The notes under the pieces: generated by a model | What the model saw: only the letters and a program-made list of their open reading frames with translations | What the model was told of the DNA's origin: nothing | The model's database searches: none | In this document: positions 43,546 to 50,836 of the stretch, in pieces | Numbering within the stretch: the first letter of the stretch is position 1 | Layout of the letters: every line of letters starts with the position of its first letter | Position numbers and translations under genes: made by a program | Source of the DNA: a virus | Length of the DNA stretch: 64,000 bases | IMG/VR virus record: IMGVR_UViG_3300045738_002140 | Location: 1 to 64,000 of that record | Strand: one strand, 5' to 3'

Positions 43546-43974
43546 TGGTGGAAGCGGCGGGAGTCGAACCCGCGTCTTTAAAGCCATCGGCTCAAATGTA
43601 CTACAAGCTTAGTCGGTGTTAATGCTCGCTTGGCGTGTCACCGACAAACGGCCTACGCGAGGTTGTAAGGGATGTATAAATTTTATACTGGGCTCCCTTA
43701 CGTGCTCCAGTTTTTTGCTCGCTATCGACGCCCTAGCTCCTTAACGAGCATCCAGAGTAGGACGGGGTAGGTTATTCTACCAGCAAGAGGGCTTCATCCT
43801 CTACAAAACCGAACTTGGCGAGAATCTCGTCAGCTTCGGCTAGTGAAGGGGCCATCTCCATGTCAACATTAGTGTTGGCATTTATGTTTTTTTGATAGAT
43901 GTTTTTAAGAGGCCAACCATCATCCTCTGCTTGCAATTTGGCGTAAGGTTCTAAATCGAATCCAGTACGCTCCC
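43546..43974 (-). ncRNA. ssrA: tmRNA (ssrA) with an unusually long tag frame
   Basis: The 5' end GGGAGCG at 43974 pairs with CGCTTCC before ACCA at 43546, forming the alanine tRNA-like acceptor stem with one G-U pair. CTGGATTCGA follows the 5' end and GACGCGGGTTCGACTCCCGC precedes the 3' acceptor, both as in E. coli ssrA. GGTTGGCCTC.TAAAAA, AATAACCT and AAGCTTGTAGTAC are further ssrA landmarks. The CCA is encoded. The resume codon is probably GCC at 43879-43877, with the conserved A four bases before it. The tag frame then runs 35 codons (starts ANTNVDMEMA, ends EDEALLLVE) to TAA at 43772. E. coli has 10 codons ending ALAA. A consensus promoter stands directly upstream. Confidence 0.93.
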
Positions 43975-43981
43975 GTATATT

Positions 43982-44009
43982 ATTATACACAATTATTTAT
44001 TTTCGTCAA
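43982..44009 (-). promoter_or_regulatory. ssrA: Sigma70 promoter of the tmRNA
   Basis: TTGACG, 16 bases, perfect TATAAT, then seven bases to the first G of the tmRNA. The RNA 5' end is fixed by the acceptor stem, so this promoter calibrates the -10 to +1 distance used by similar promoters in the window. Confidence 0.8.
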
Positions 44010-44024
44010 GTTCTTTTATTTACG

Positions 44025-44144
44025 TCATTTCCAGTTGTCTTTGTTCGTTAAGTCACTAATTTTTTTATTGCACCAAAGCAAAACTATGATGCCAACAATT
44101 ATATTAGCCACAAAGATAGTTACTCCTAGCTCTGCGTCGTCCAT
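44025..44144 (-). CDS. 39-aa single-span membrane protein
   Basis: A short frame from ATG 44144 to TGA encodes DDAELGVTIFVANIIVGIIV followed by LLWCNKKISDLTNKDNWK. Residues 8-24 form one transmembrane helix with an acidic start and a basic end. GGGGAGAG lies about six bases before the ATG, a good ribosome-binding site, and the stop of the preceding gene is two bases away. It is too short to assign; small phage membrane proteins can act in lysis, membrane targeting or host takeover. It ends just before the tmRNA promoter. Confidence 0.55.
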   Translation of the reverse strand: MDDAELGVTIFVANIIVGIIVLLWCNKKISDLTNKDNWK

Positions 44145-44146
44145 AA

Positions 44147-44473
44147 TTACTCTCCCCGGCTAAGAGTTTTGCCGTAGTCAATCAGGTAAAGGTCGTGCGT
44201 TGCCGCCGCAGTCTCGTCGATGATGTCTGCAAATTCAAACATCTCAATCGCTGGCATGTTGTTCTCGCCGTACTTACCGGCTGGCAAGTCCGAATACTTC
44301 GGCACAACGCCTTCGCGGAGCAACGCAATCTTCTTTGCGCTATCTCTGTTGTTCATGGCCTCCATGCCATCATTGGACAGGTCGAGTTCTTTGACTCTTG
44401 TCTGTGTTTCTGCGATATTTTTTTCAAGTCGCTTGATATGGTTGCTAAAAGCAATTTCTGTTTTGTTGTTCAT
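44147..44473 (-). CDS. Hypothetical protein, 108 aa
   Basis: Not recognised. The N-terminal 50 residues look like a helical or coiled-coil segment (NHIKRLEKNIAETQTRVKEL) and the rest is a mixed region (KYSDLPAGKYGENNMPAIEM, ADIIDETAAATHDLYLID). There is no signal peptide or membrane span. It lies between the sugar kinase gene and the tiny membrane protein on the same strand, with ten bases before and two after, and appears to be co-transcribed with them. No good Shine-Dalgarno is seen before ATG 44473. Confidence 0.6.
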   Translation of the reverse strand: MNNKTEIAFSNHIKRLEKNIAETQTRVKELDLSNDGMEAMNNRDSAKKIALLREGVVPKYSDLPAGKYGENNMPAIEMFEFADIIDETAAATHDLYLIDYGKTLSRGE

Positions 44474-44483
44474 AAATTATTGG

Positions 44484-45251
44484 TTAAACCGTTCTTACCC
44501 CTCTCTTTGAGACCACTTTTGTCGCACACTCATTGGCGTAGTTTATCGCTGTTTCTGCATCACCCACCCTTGTCATGGATACTGCTAGTGCAGCTAGGAA
44601 TGTGTCTCCTGCGCCCGACAAATCTTGAGTGACTACTTTCTCTGGTGGCGGATATATTTTACCCATATATTTGCACCCTTTATGCCCTAGGGTTACAATT
44701 ATTTGGTCTGGCCTAGTATAAGTTGATGTCTCCGCTCTGTCTGGTATTAAGTGGTGCCTTAAGTGGGGATTAACTTCAAGCTCGTGCTCGTTTATTTTTA
44801 GAAACTTCAAATTAACAGGCAAATCACAGCGGAGTTTAACTTTGTTGCTATCTAAATAAACATTATCATGATATTGGCATATATCCCTAATGCCACACCT
44901 GCGAAGAAATCCCTTGCCGTAGTCTGAAACTAAAACTGCATCATATTCGCCCCAAGGTACATTTTTGTAACTAAACTCGTCTTCAGCGGCGTCATTTTCG
45001 TCTATTCGAAGTAACATTTGATTTGTTTTAATGTCCACATACCTAGTCTTAAGTATTTCATTAGACTGAGTGATCAGGTCGCATTCTACTCCAAGCGCTT
45101 TTACATTTGCTTGCACATTGGCCGCCATGCCGCCATTGGTTTTCTCTTTTACAGGGACAAATACCGGGACAGGAGCCTCTGGGCACATCCTGTCACATTT
45201 GCCGTAAATAAATATGTCTTTGCAGCTATCTCCTATTGCTAGAAATTTCAT
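44484..45251 (-). CDS. PfkB-type sugar kinase, HldE kinase-domain-like (heptose 7-phosphate kinase)
   Basis: The 255-residue protein is a ribokinase/PfkB fold. The N-terminal GDSCKDIFIYGKCDRMCPEA followed by PVPVF matches the HldE/RfaE1 kinase signature (D...YG...R.SPEAPVPV). The catalytic loop SGAGDTFLAAL at 212-222 contains base Asp216. HldE kinases phosphorylate D-glycero-D-manno-heptose 7-phosphate at C1 on the way to ADP-heptose. It is shorter than the usual 320-residue kinase domain and is not fused to the adenylyltransferase domain, which is encoded separately at 45759. It overlaps the next nucleotidyltransferase gene by ATGA. Substrate is inferred from the motif and neighbours. Confidence 0.8.
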   Translation of the reverse strand: MKFLAIGDSCKDIFIYGKCDRMCPEAPVPVFVPVKEKTNGGMAANVQANVKALGVECDLITQSNEILKTRYVDIKTNQMLLRIDENDAAEDEFSYKNVPWGEYDAVLVSDYGKGFLRRCGIRDICQYHDNVYLDSNKVKLRCDLPVNLKFLKINEHELEVNPHLRHHLIPDRAETSTYTRPDQIIVTLGHKGCKYMGKIYPPPEKVVTQDLSGAGDTFLAALAVSMTRVGDAETAINYANECATKVVSKRGVRTV

Positions 45252-45658
45252 TTTAATTTATTTATACACACTTTTTTTCTGAGGGCTGAGGTTGACCAGT
45301 CATGGCTTCTCCTATGATAATATATATCAATGTTCAAAAAATCTCCAGTAAATTTTTTTCCTTCATAGTCGCTTCCTAGTATTCTGATGTCTGGCTCGAG
45401 TATTTTGAGCCATTCTATTAGTTCTTTTTCTGTGTTGTATACTACGACTTCGTCAACATAGCGTATCGCTTCAAGCTGAATCATTCTCTCGGGAAAAGAT
45501 TGTATGGGTTTGTTTTTTTCTGGCCTGTCTATGGTGGGGTCTGTCTGTAGCGCAACGATAAGGTGGTCACACTGAAGGCAGGCGTCTTTTAGCATCAGGC
45601 AATGACCCGCGTGCAGCATGTCGAAGCAGCTGGCAACTATACCAACCTTAGTGCTCAC
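45248..45658 (-). CDS. Cytidylyltransferase-like nucleotidyltransferase (TagD/GCT type)
   Basis: The 136-residue protein has the family signature: SCFDMLHAGH with His16 and His19, then DHLIVALQTDPTIDRP. The C-terminal RRSHDWSTSALRKKV corresponds to the ISTTxLRKK motif. Enzymes of this size join CTP or ATP to a phosphorylated small alcohol or sugar, for example glycerol 3-phosphate cytidylyltransferase. It sits between a heptose-kinase-like gene (ATGA overlap) and tRNA-Gly, with a second related enzyme beyond the tRNA, so it probably activates a sugar or polyol phosphate for the glycan pathway. The exact substrate is unknown. Confidence 0.8.
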   Translation of the reverse strand: MSTKVGIVASCFDMLHAGHCLMLKDACLQCDHLIVALQTDPTIDRPEKNKPIQSFPERMIQLEAIRYVDEVVVYNTEKELIEWLKILEPDIRILGSDYEGKKFTGDFLNIDIYYHRRSHDWSTSALRKKVCINKLK

Positions 45659-45685
45659 TTTTTTCCTTGTATATTATTCATATTA

Positions 45686-45759
45686 TGGAGCGAGCGAAGG
45701 GGATCGAACCCTCATCAAGAGCTTGGAAGGCTCCCGCACTACCGTTGTGCTACACTCGC
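45686..45759 (-). tRNA. tRNA-Gly (UCC)
   Basis: A complete cloverleaf of 74 bases is seen: acceptor GCGAGTG/CGCTCGC with one G-U pair, anticodon loop CTTCCAA giving UCC, T-arm GAGGG-TTCGATC-CCCTT, and encoded CCA. It reads GGA/GGG. Its first base is also the last base of the TAG stop of the upstream gene. Confidence 0.95.
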
Positions 45760-46190
45760 TATATTTTTTTAAGTCCTGTGTATTCTGAGGAGGAGCGAAT
45801 CTTTTGTCCTAGTCCATCAACCATTTCTATTTTTAATTCTTTGCATACTTTTGCTTCTGGTATTTCTTCTTCTGTTCTGTCTCCTCCATTAGCAAAAATA
45901 TCAGGCTTGCATAGCCTGAGCGATTCGCAAACTGTTTGGTCTTCGTCAACAGCAAGGAATGCTTCGTCTACGCACCTGAGGGCACGGACTATCTTAAGGC
46001 GATCCTCTTCTTTCATAAATGATTTACCTTTCTTTAGGGAAGCCTGTTTGTCTGTGTTAACTATGACTACGAGCTTAGTAAAGAAGGGCTTGTCTCCTAA
46101 GGCTGCTGCTTGTTCAAGATATTCTAGGTGTCCCACGTGGAGGGGGTCAAAGTAGCCGCTTACTGCGATGGTTATAAGTCTTGCTTCCAT
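45759..46190 (-). CDS. HldE adenylyltransferase-domain-like nucleotidyltransferase
   Basis: The 143-residue protein starts at ATG 46190; the longer frame runs back into the hdc gene. GYFDPLHVGHLEYL at 12-25 is the H-x-G-H nucleotide-binding motif. VIVNTDKQASLKKGKSFM, EEDRLKIVRALRCVDEAF and PDIFANGGDR follow the HldE C-terminal (RfaE2) order, where FAKGGDY is usual. Such enzymes adenylylate heptose 1-phosphate to give ADP-heptose. The C-terminal IRSSSEYT takes the place of the family's S-S-T-x-I motif. With the kinase at 44484 it would make up a split HldE. The TAG stop shares one base with tRNA-Gly. Confidence 0.8.
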   Translation of the reverse strand: MEARLITIAVSGYFDPLHVGHLEYLEQAAALGDKPFFTKLVVIVNTDKQASLKKGKSFMKEEDRLKIVRALRCVDEAFLAVDEDQTVCESLRLCKPDIFANGGDRTEEEIPEAKVCKELKIEMVDGLGQKIRSSSEYTGLKKI

Positions 46191-46195
46191 AATGT

Positions 46196-47293
46196 TCACG
46201 CTACGTCTTTCACTATTGAATCTATAGTTGCGTTTGTTACTTGAGGCATGCAGATGAGGTGGGCGGTGTTCTTCTCTACTGCTAGTTTCCATTTTCTGCT
46301 AATTTTTTCATCTGGCCTAGGGAAAACTACTGTAATCGCGTGGTCATTTTTCCAAGCTTTCACCCCTGCTTCGTTAAACTTTGAAACAGCATACTCTGCG
46401 GTTCTTGTGCACCGCCTGACTATTCTTTTGAAGCCGTTGAAGCCGTGTTTTTTTATAGCATACCATAAGAGAATGGGGGTGAACCCATTTCTCGAGCCGC
46501 TGAGTGTACTGTCTAATGAGCCCACATACTCTACATCCCTAGAAACCCTGCCGACGTTACTTTTAAGTGCAAGAACTACGCCGCAGGGAATAGGCGAACC
46601 TATAAATTTGTGTCCACTTATGGATATGCTTTGAACCCCTGTTGTAAAATCAAATTTAGGAGAGCCCTCAATGAAGGGCAGCGTCATCCCTGCTAGGGCC
46701 GCATCAACATGTATATAATATTCCGGTATTGCTAATTGTTCTAGTACCTTTTTTATTTCTGTTATATCGTCGAACCCCTCTTTCATTGTCGTGCCTATGT
46801 TTGCAAAAATAACAGGAGGTGCAGAGCGCCAAGTGGAGAGCATGTTCCTGAAGTCGTCATAATCCATTTCTCCGTTACGTCTTGATTTAATCATGACGTT
46901 TTCCATGTTCAATACCCTTATGTTTTTGCTCACGCTATAGTGGGTGTCTTGGGAATAGTAGACTACCCCCTTGGGGTAAAGTTCCCTAGCTAAGTAAAGT
47001 CCATATAAATTGCCTTCCGTTCCACCATTGGTAACATATCCCCAGTAATTATCAGAAGGAGCGTTGTGAAGCTCTGCGAACCAATGCAGCACCTCTTGTT
47101 CGAATTCTCTGGAGTCTAGCCCATAGTAGCTTGAGGAAAATGGGTCTCCTACATTGTTAAGGGGGATAGACAAAAAATCAGATAGCTCAGAATAATCAAA
47201 AGAAGTATTTACAGGGTATCCTATAAACTTTTCTTTTTCTTCCTTCAAGCTTTCGTAAAACTTTTTAAGTTTTTTTATATCTGATTTGTTCAT
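46196..47293 (-). CDS. hdc: PLP-dependent histidine decarboxylase
   Basis: The 365-residue protein belongs to the group II PLP decarboxylases and resembles bacterial histidine decarboxylase in length (about 380 aa) and motifs. His118 in SQDTHYSVSK stacks on PLP, Asp197 in YIHVDAALAGM binds the ring nitrogen, and Lys229 in SISGHKFIGSPIPCG forms the Schiff base. FANIGTTMKEGFDD is also typical. It should turn histidine into histamine; related serine decarboxylases cannot be fully excluded. In bacteria such genes serve siderophore or polyamine-like routes. In this phage it stands among sugar genes. Its ATG shares the A of the encoded CCA end of tRNA-Arg. Confidence 0.85.
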   Translation of the reverse strand: MNKSDIKKLKKFYESLKEEKEKFIGYPVNTSFDYSELSDFLSIPLNNVGDPFSSSYYGLDSREFEQEVLHWFAELHNAPSDNYWGYVTNGGTEGNLYGLYLARELYPKGVVYYSQDTHYSVSKNIRVLNMENVMIKSRRNGEMDYDDFRNMLSTWRSAPPVIFANIGTTMKEGFDDITEIKKVLEQLAIPEYYIHVDAALAGMTLPFIEGSPKFDFTTGVQSISISGHKFIGSPIPCGVVLALKSNVGRVSRDVEYVGSLDSTLSGSRNGFTPILLWYAIKKHGFNGFKRIVRRCTRTAEYAVSKFNEAGVKAWKNDHAITVVFPRPDEKISRKWKLAVEKNTAHLICMPQVTNATIDSIVKDVA

Positions 47294-47369
47294 GGCACTC
47301 TCGCTGGGACTCGAACCCAGAACCCTCTGTTTAGAAGACAGATGCTCTATCCAATTGAGCTACGAGAGC
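47293..47369 (-). tRNA. tRNA-Arg (UCU)
   Basis: A 77-base cloverleaf is seen: acceptor GCTCTCG/CGAGAGT (G-U at the end), anticodon stem CTGT/ACAG with loop CTTCTAA giving UCU, T-arm CTGGG-TTCGAGT-CCCAG, and encoded CCA. It reads AGA/AGG, the Arg codons that dominate the phage genes. The last A is also the A of the hdc start codon. Confidence 0.95.
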
Positions 47370-47378
47370 ATAATCTTC

Positions 47379-48467
47379 TTAGAACTTTTTGAGGGTTTCT
47401 CTAAATTTATGAAATAAATATTTTCCTATCTCTTTGTTCTCCTCAAGGTATTTGCTAAAATTGTCTATGCCTTGGTGCTGTTTTCTGAACTCTAGTTCTG
47501 TTTTTTCTTTAACTTCTTCTATTATCTCGTCTGAGATGGTCACCCATGCCCCTTTGGCTGTGGCCATCCCCCACATAAGCATCATGTCTGCCACTTCTTT
47601 TTCTACCCAAATACTTTTTCCGTTTTTTCTTTCGTATCGAATGGGGTATCTTACGCCCACTCCTGTTTTTTCATTAGGGGTTTTCCTGAAAATAACTTTG
47701 CACCAATGACCAAGCTTGTCCCCTTTTCCGTTCGGCTGGGTAGAAATAATATCTTTAAGATAGCGTGGTTGAAACTCTAAAATCCAATCACTGTAATGCA
47801 ACATAGCGTTACCTCCGGATGCATTCGTCACTTGAGGGTCGGACTTTTCATAGGGATTAATTTTGATTGTGCTTCTTACTTGGGATATCATGTAGCAAAT
47901 GTGGCCTCTGGTTGATAAGCCGAGGGCCATTCTCCTAAGGAAGTCAGAGCTCAGTAGTGCGCCCCCGCCTACTTTTAGGGCCTCTTCTGATCCTTTTTCT
48001 AAGTCTCCACGAGGGATGAGGGAATCCATGGAATCTATGATAAACATATATCGAGTATCTGATGGGTTGTCTTTGACCATCTGGCGCATAAGGTTTATTA
48101 CTGTTTCATAAACATTAGATTTAAACACAAACCATTTCTCTGGGGAAGTGTCTATGCCCATTCTTTCTATAAGGTCTTGGGATAATCTTCCTTCCGCTTT
48201 CACGTAGATGACCATGCTGTTTTCCATCTTCTGAAAGTTCTTGGCGAAGGCGAGACCACAGGAGGTTTTCCCCCCCTCGGTGACTCCTGTGGCTCGCACA
48301 ACGCCGGGCTTTATCCCGCCCCCCATTTCGATATCTAGCAAAAGACTTCCGCTAGATACCGCATAGATTCTTTCTTCTTCAAAATTATAATGATCCCCTT
48401 TATGCTGTTCAAGGTACGCGTCGATTTGCTGGAGGGGCGTAATATTATCTGTTTTCTTTTTTGTCAT
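47379..48467 (-). CDS. recA: RecA-family recombinase
   Basis: The 362-residue protein has a RecA core: SSGSLLLDIEMGGGIKPGVV, Walker A GVTEGGKTS at 61-69, Walker B-type FIIDSMDSLIP at about 142-152, and the DNA-binding loop-2 region ICYMISQVRSTIKIN. It should form filaments on single-stranded DNA and exchange strands in phage recombination and repair. The Walker A differs from the usual GPESSGKTT, so it is a diverged phage type closer to UvsX-like proteins. It is translated by ATGA coupling to the small gene before it and ends shortly before tRNA-Arg. Confidence 0.88.
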   Translation of the reverse strand: MTKKKTDNITPLQQIDAYLEQHKGDHYNFEEERIYAVSSGSLLLDIEMGGGIKPGVVRATGVTEGGKTSCGLAFAKNFQKMENSMVIYVKAEGRLSQDLIERMGIDTSPEKWFVFKSNVYETVINLMRQMVKDNPSDTRYMFIIDSMDSLIPRGDLEKGSEEALKVGGGALLSSDFLRRMALGLSTRGHICYMISQVRSTIKINPYEKSDPQVTNASGGNAMLHYSDWILEFQPRYLKDIISTQPNGKGDKLGHWCKVIFRKTPNEKTGVGVRYPIRYERKNGKSIWVEKEVADMMLMWGMATAKGAWVTISDEIIEEVKEKTELEFRKQHQGIDNFSKYLEENKEIGKYLFHKFRETLKKF

Positions 48468-48838
48468 TTTTTCTTAATCATGAATTCCATCAGGTTGGAC
48501 GGGGGGAGCTTGACTTCTGCGTCTTCTCCGATTTTTGTAGCATTAAGTTTAACTTCTGCTATTTTTTGAAGTGGAGCTTGGGCCCCTTTCATCTTCTGAG
48601 AGTGTTGACATAGGGACATGTTCCCCTCTGTTGTCAGAAACCAAGAAAGAGACGTGGGCCTTTCTTCGATGTATAGGGTTTTCCAGAACTTTTTTTCTGG
48701 GAATTTTTGGAGTAGCTTTTTGGCTATTTTAATTTCTTTTGGCCAATTTATGTTGTTCGCAGAATCGTCCCACCTAGTTTTGGAGACCAGCTTAGATACT
48801 ATCATTTTGCATTTTTGATGATTTGTTAGTTCAGCCAT
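48464..48838 (-). CDS. Hypothetical protein upstream of recA
   Basis: The 124-residue basic protein is not recognised. It appears mostly helical in the first 70 residues (WPKEIKIAKKLLQKFPEKKFW) with aromatic positions (TLYIEERPTSLSWFL), then a Lys-rich C-terminal third ending MEFMIKKK. It overlaps the gmd gene by eight bases and the recA gene by ATGA, so it is co-translated with recA. A role as accessory factor for recombination or helicase loading is a guess from this coupling only. Confidence 0.6.
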   Translation of the reverse strand: MAELTNHQKCKMIVSKLVSKTRWDDSANNINWPKEIKIAKKLLQKFPEKKFWKTLYIEERPTSLSWFLTTEGNMSLCQHSQKMKGAQAPLQKIAEVKLNATKIGEDAEVKLPPSNLMEFMIKKK

Positions 48839-49880
48839 CTAGTAGTCCTATGTCATATAGTACCATAGTTTTAACCAGATTGTCAAATGAAACTTTGGGT
48901 TTCCAGCCTAGTTCCTCGCGTATTGGGGAGGAGTCTCCAAGCAGAAGCTCTACGTCTGCTGGCCTATAAAACTTTTTGTTTATTTTCAACAAAGTGACTG
49001 AATCAGTGTTGCTTTCTTCATTTAGATTATAAGTTTCATTTAGGCCTTCCCCTTGCCAGTGGCCGTATATGTTGGCCGTTTCAAAGGCAAGCTCTACGAA
49101 TTCTCTGATCGAGTGCGCTTCTCCGCTTGACAGTATATAATCTTTAGGTTTGTCTTGGTTAAGCATTAGCCAAACACCTTCAACAAAGTCTCTGCTGTCG
49201 CTCCAGTCTCGCTTTGCGTCTAGGTTGCCGAGCTCTAACGGGGTGATTGATTCTCCGTTTTCTATTTGTTTGTTTATTCTTGCGACCGATTTAGTTATCT
49301 TTCTTGTCACAAACTCCTCGCCCCTTTTTGTCCCTTCGTGATTAAATAGAATGCCATGAATGGCATACAGGTTGTGGGACTCCTTGTAAACTTTGACTAA
49401 GTGTCTTGCTGCAGCCTTAGATGCACCGTATGGGCTTCTGGGTTTTATGGGGTGGTTTATGTCTTGCGGAGAGTAGTCTACGTCCCCCCATTCTTCGCTG
49501 CTTCCTGCGCTGTAAAAGCGGCAGTTGTCCTTGAACTTACGAAGGCCCTCTAGGCATCTAAGGACACCTATGGCGTTCACGTCCATGACTTGAAACGGCA
49601 TGTCCCAGCTGCAGCCAACGAAAGAGTTGGCCGCAAAGTTAACAAGGTAATCTGGTTGTATATCTTTTATAAGCCGGTCTATGCTAACGTCGTCAGAAAG
49701 ATCTCCATAAACAAGATGGAAATTAGCGTGGTCTTTAAAGGCTTGTATGTTGACGAAGTTAGGGTTAGCACTTCTGCGCATCATGCCGTAAACTTTTACG
49801 TCGGACACGTCTTGGAGTAGGTACTCCGCCATATTTGCCCCGTCTTGTCCGAGTATGCCTGTTATCAGTGCTTTTTTCAT
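48831..49880 (-). CDS. gmd: GDP-mannose 4,6-dehydratase
   Basis: The 349-residue protein is a clear Gmd. ALITGILGQDGANMAEYLL gives the NADP-binding loop, GDLSDDVSIDRLI and NFAANSFVGCSWDMP are family-specific, and SSEEWGDV with SPYGASKAA provides the catalytic Thr/Ser-Glu and Tyr-x3-Lys. LFNHEGTKRGEEFVTRKIT and GNLDAKRDW close the substrate site. It converts GDP-mannose to GDP-4-keto-6-deoxymannose, the entry to fucose, colitose, perosamine and rhamnose. The ColD-like gene at 51590 could use its product directly. It is three bases after the glycosyltransferase gene upstream. Confidence 0.95.
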   Translation of the reverse strand: MKKALITGILGQDGANMAEYLLQDVSDVKVYGMMRRSANPNFVNIQAFKDHANFHLVYGDLSDDVSIDRLIKDIQPDYLVNFAANSFVGCSWDMPFQVMDVNAIGVLRCLEGLRKFKDNCRFYSAGSSEEWGDVDYSPQDINHPIKPRSPYGASKAAARHLVKVYKESHNLYAIHGILFNHEGTKRGEEFVTRKITKSVARINKQIENGESITPLELGNLDAKRDWSDSRDFVEGVWLMLNQDKPKDYILSSGEAHSIREFVELAFETANIYGHWQGEGLNETYNLNEESNTDSVTLLKINKKFYRPADVELLLGDSSPIREELGWKPKVSFDNLVKTMVLYDIGLLDG

Positions 49881-49882
49881 GA

Positions 49883-50836
49883 CTAAAACTGTGGCCCCTC
49901 TTGTTCTTCCCCTTTGTCTGTTAGATATTTATTTATGGGGCCGATGTAGTCTGTTTCGGTTTGTTCTTTGTCTTTCGTATCTAAGTATATCCTAAAGCTC
50001 CAGTTAATTCTATTTTTATCTATTTCTTTAACAAAGTCTTGCCCTAGTACTTTGTATCTAAAGTAGTCTTTGAGGTTTACTTCTAGGTCGACGGCGTTTA
50101 TAAACTCGTCAGAAAAATCATTTTTTCTATAAAAATCTTCTAAGGAATCTAAAGTAGAAAGGTCTAGCCCCAGCGCCTTTTCGCAGTGAAGCCTAAACCT
50201 GAGTCGATTTGCTTCGTGAAAGTTGTGGACCTCTTGACCGAACCTCCCGTAAAGTAATTGGCAGTGATTTGACCGACCATAGACATAGTAGTATTTGGCT
50301 GGGTGAGCAAGTGCCGGTATAGCTGGGTCATCAAATCGGTTGCTACGTATGCATTTTTGTTTCTCTTCTTCTTCAAAAAATAAAACCTTAGACACTATAC
50401 CCTGAAGCCCCCAATGTGGGTTTGGAAAGAAAAACATATGATCAAAATATTTTGCTAAATGAATTTTGCTGTTCATGTTGATTGCCCCTATATTGTTCGA
50501 GTCAAGTTCTTCAATTTGTTCCCTTAAGGACGCTGCCCATTCTATGTTTACTCTGTCTGGGGAGTCTGCCAGAACAAACCAGTCTCCGTTGGACATGGTG
50601 CCCGCCCTCATGAATTCGTTCATCTGGAAGTCGTGGTCGTTCGTCCATTTTCTTCTTACTATTTTGCCTTGTTTTTTTCTATCATTCAAAAGTTCGTAGG
50701 TTCCGTCTTTGGAGAAGCCGTCAGTAAATACTAAGCCATCGAAGTGTTCCATAACCTCTGGGTTAGTCATCTCTTCTATATCCTTCAGCCTGTCTTGGGT
50801 TATCCCGCATAGCCATAGCCTTGGTTTGTTAATCAT
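49883..50836 (-). CDS. Family 2-like glycosyltransferase
   Basis: The 317-residue protein shows a GT-A layout without a textbook DxD: LWLCGITQDRLKDIEEM opens the fold, GLVFTDGFSKDGTYELL corresponds to the D.SxDGT strand, and WFVLADSPDRVN takes the place of the metal motif. A His-rich segment (VHNFHEANRLRFRLHCEK) follows near 210. Donor and acceptor are unknown. It overlaps the next glycosyltransferase by eight bases in a dense run of sugar genes. Because the metal motif is degenerate, it could be an inactive or unusual transferase. Confidence 0.65.
   Translation of the reverse strand: MINKPRLWLCGITQDRLKDIEEMTNPEVMEHFDGLVFTDGFSKDGTYELLNDRKKQGKIVRRKWTNDHDFQMNEFMRAGTMSNGDWFVLADSPDRVNIEWAASLREQIEELDSNNIGAINMNSKIHLAKYFDHMFFFPNPHWGLQGIVSKVLFFEEEEKQKCIRSNRFDDPAIPALAHPAKYYYVYGRSNHCQLLYGRFGQEVHNFHEANRLRFRLHCEKALGLDLSTLDSLEDFYRKNDFSDEFINAVDLEVNLKDYFRYKVLGQDFVKEIDKNRINWSFRIYLDTKDKEQTETDYIGPINKYLTDKGEEQEGPQF

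Noticed and set aside
43772-43990. A 72-codon open frame beginning MYNNIRERTG
   Set aside because: It lies inside the tmRNA. Its last 35 codons are the tag frame and the first half runs through the tRNA-like 5' end and the promoter.
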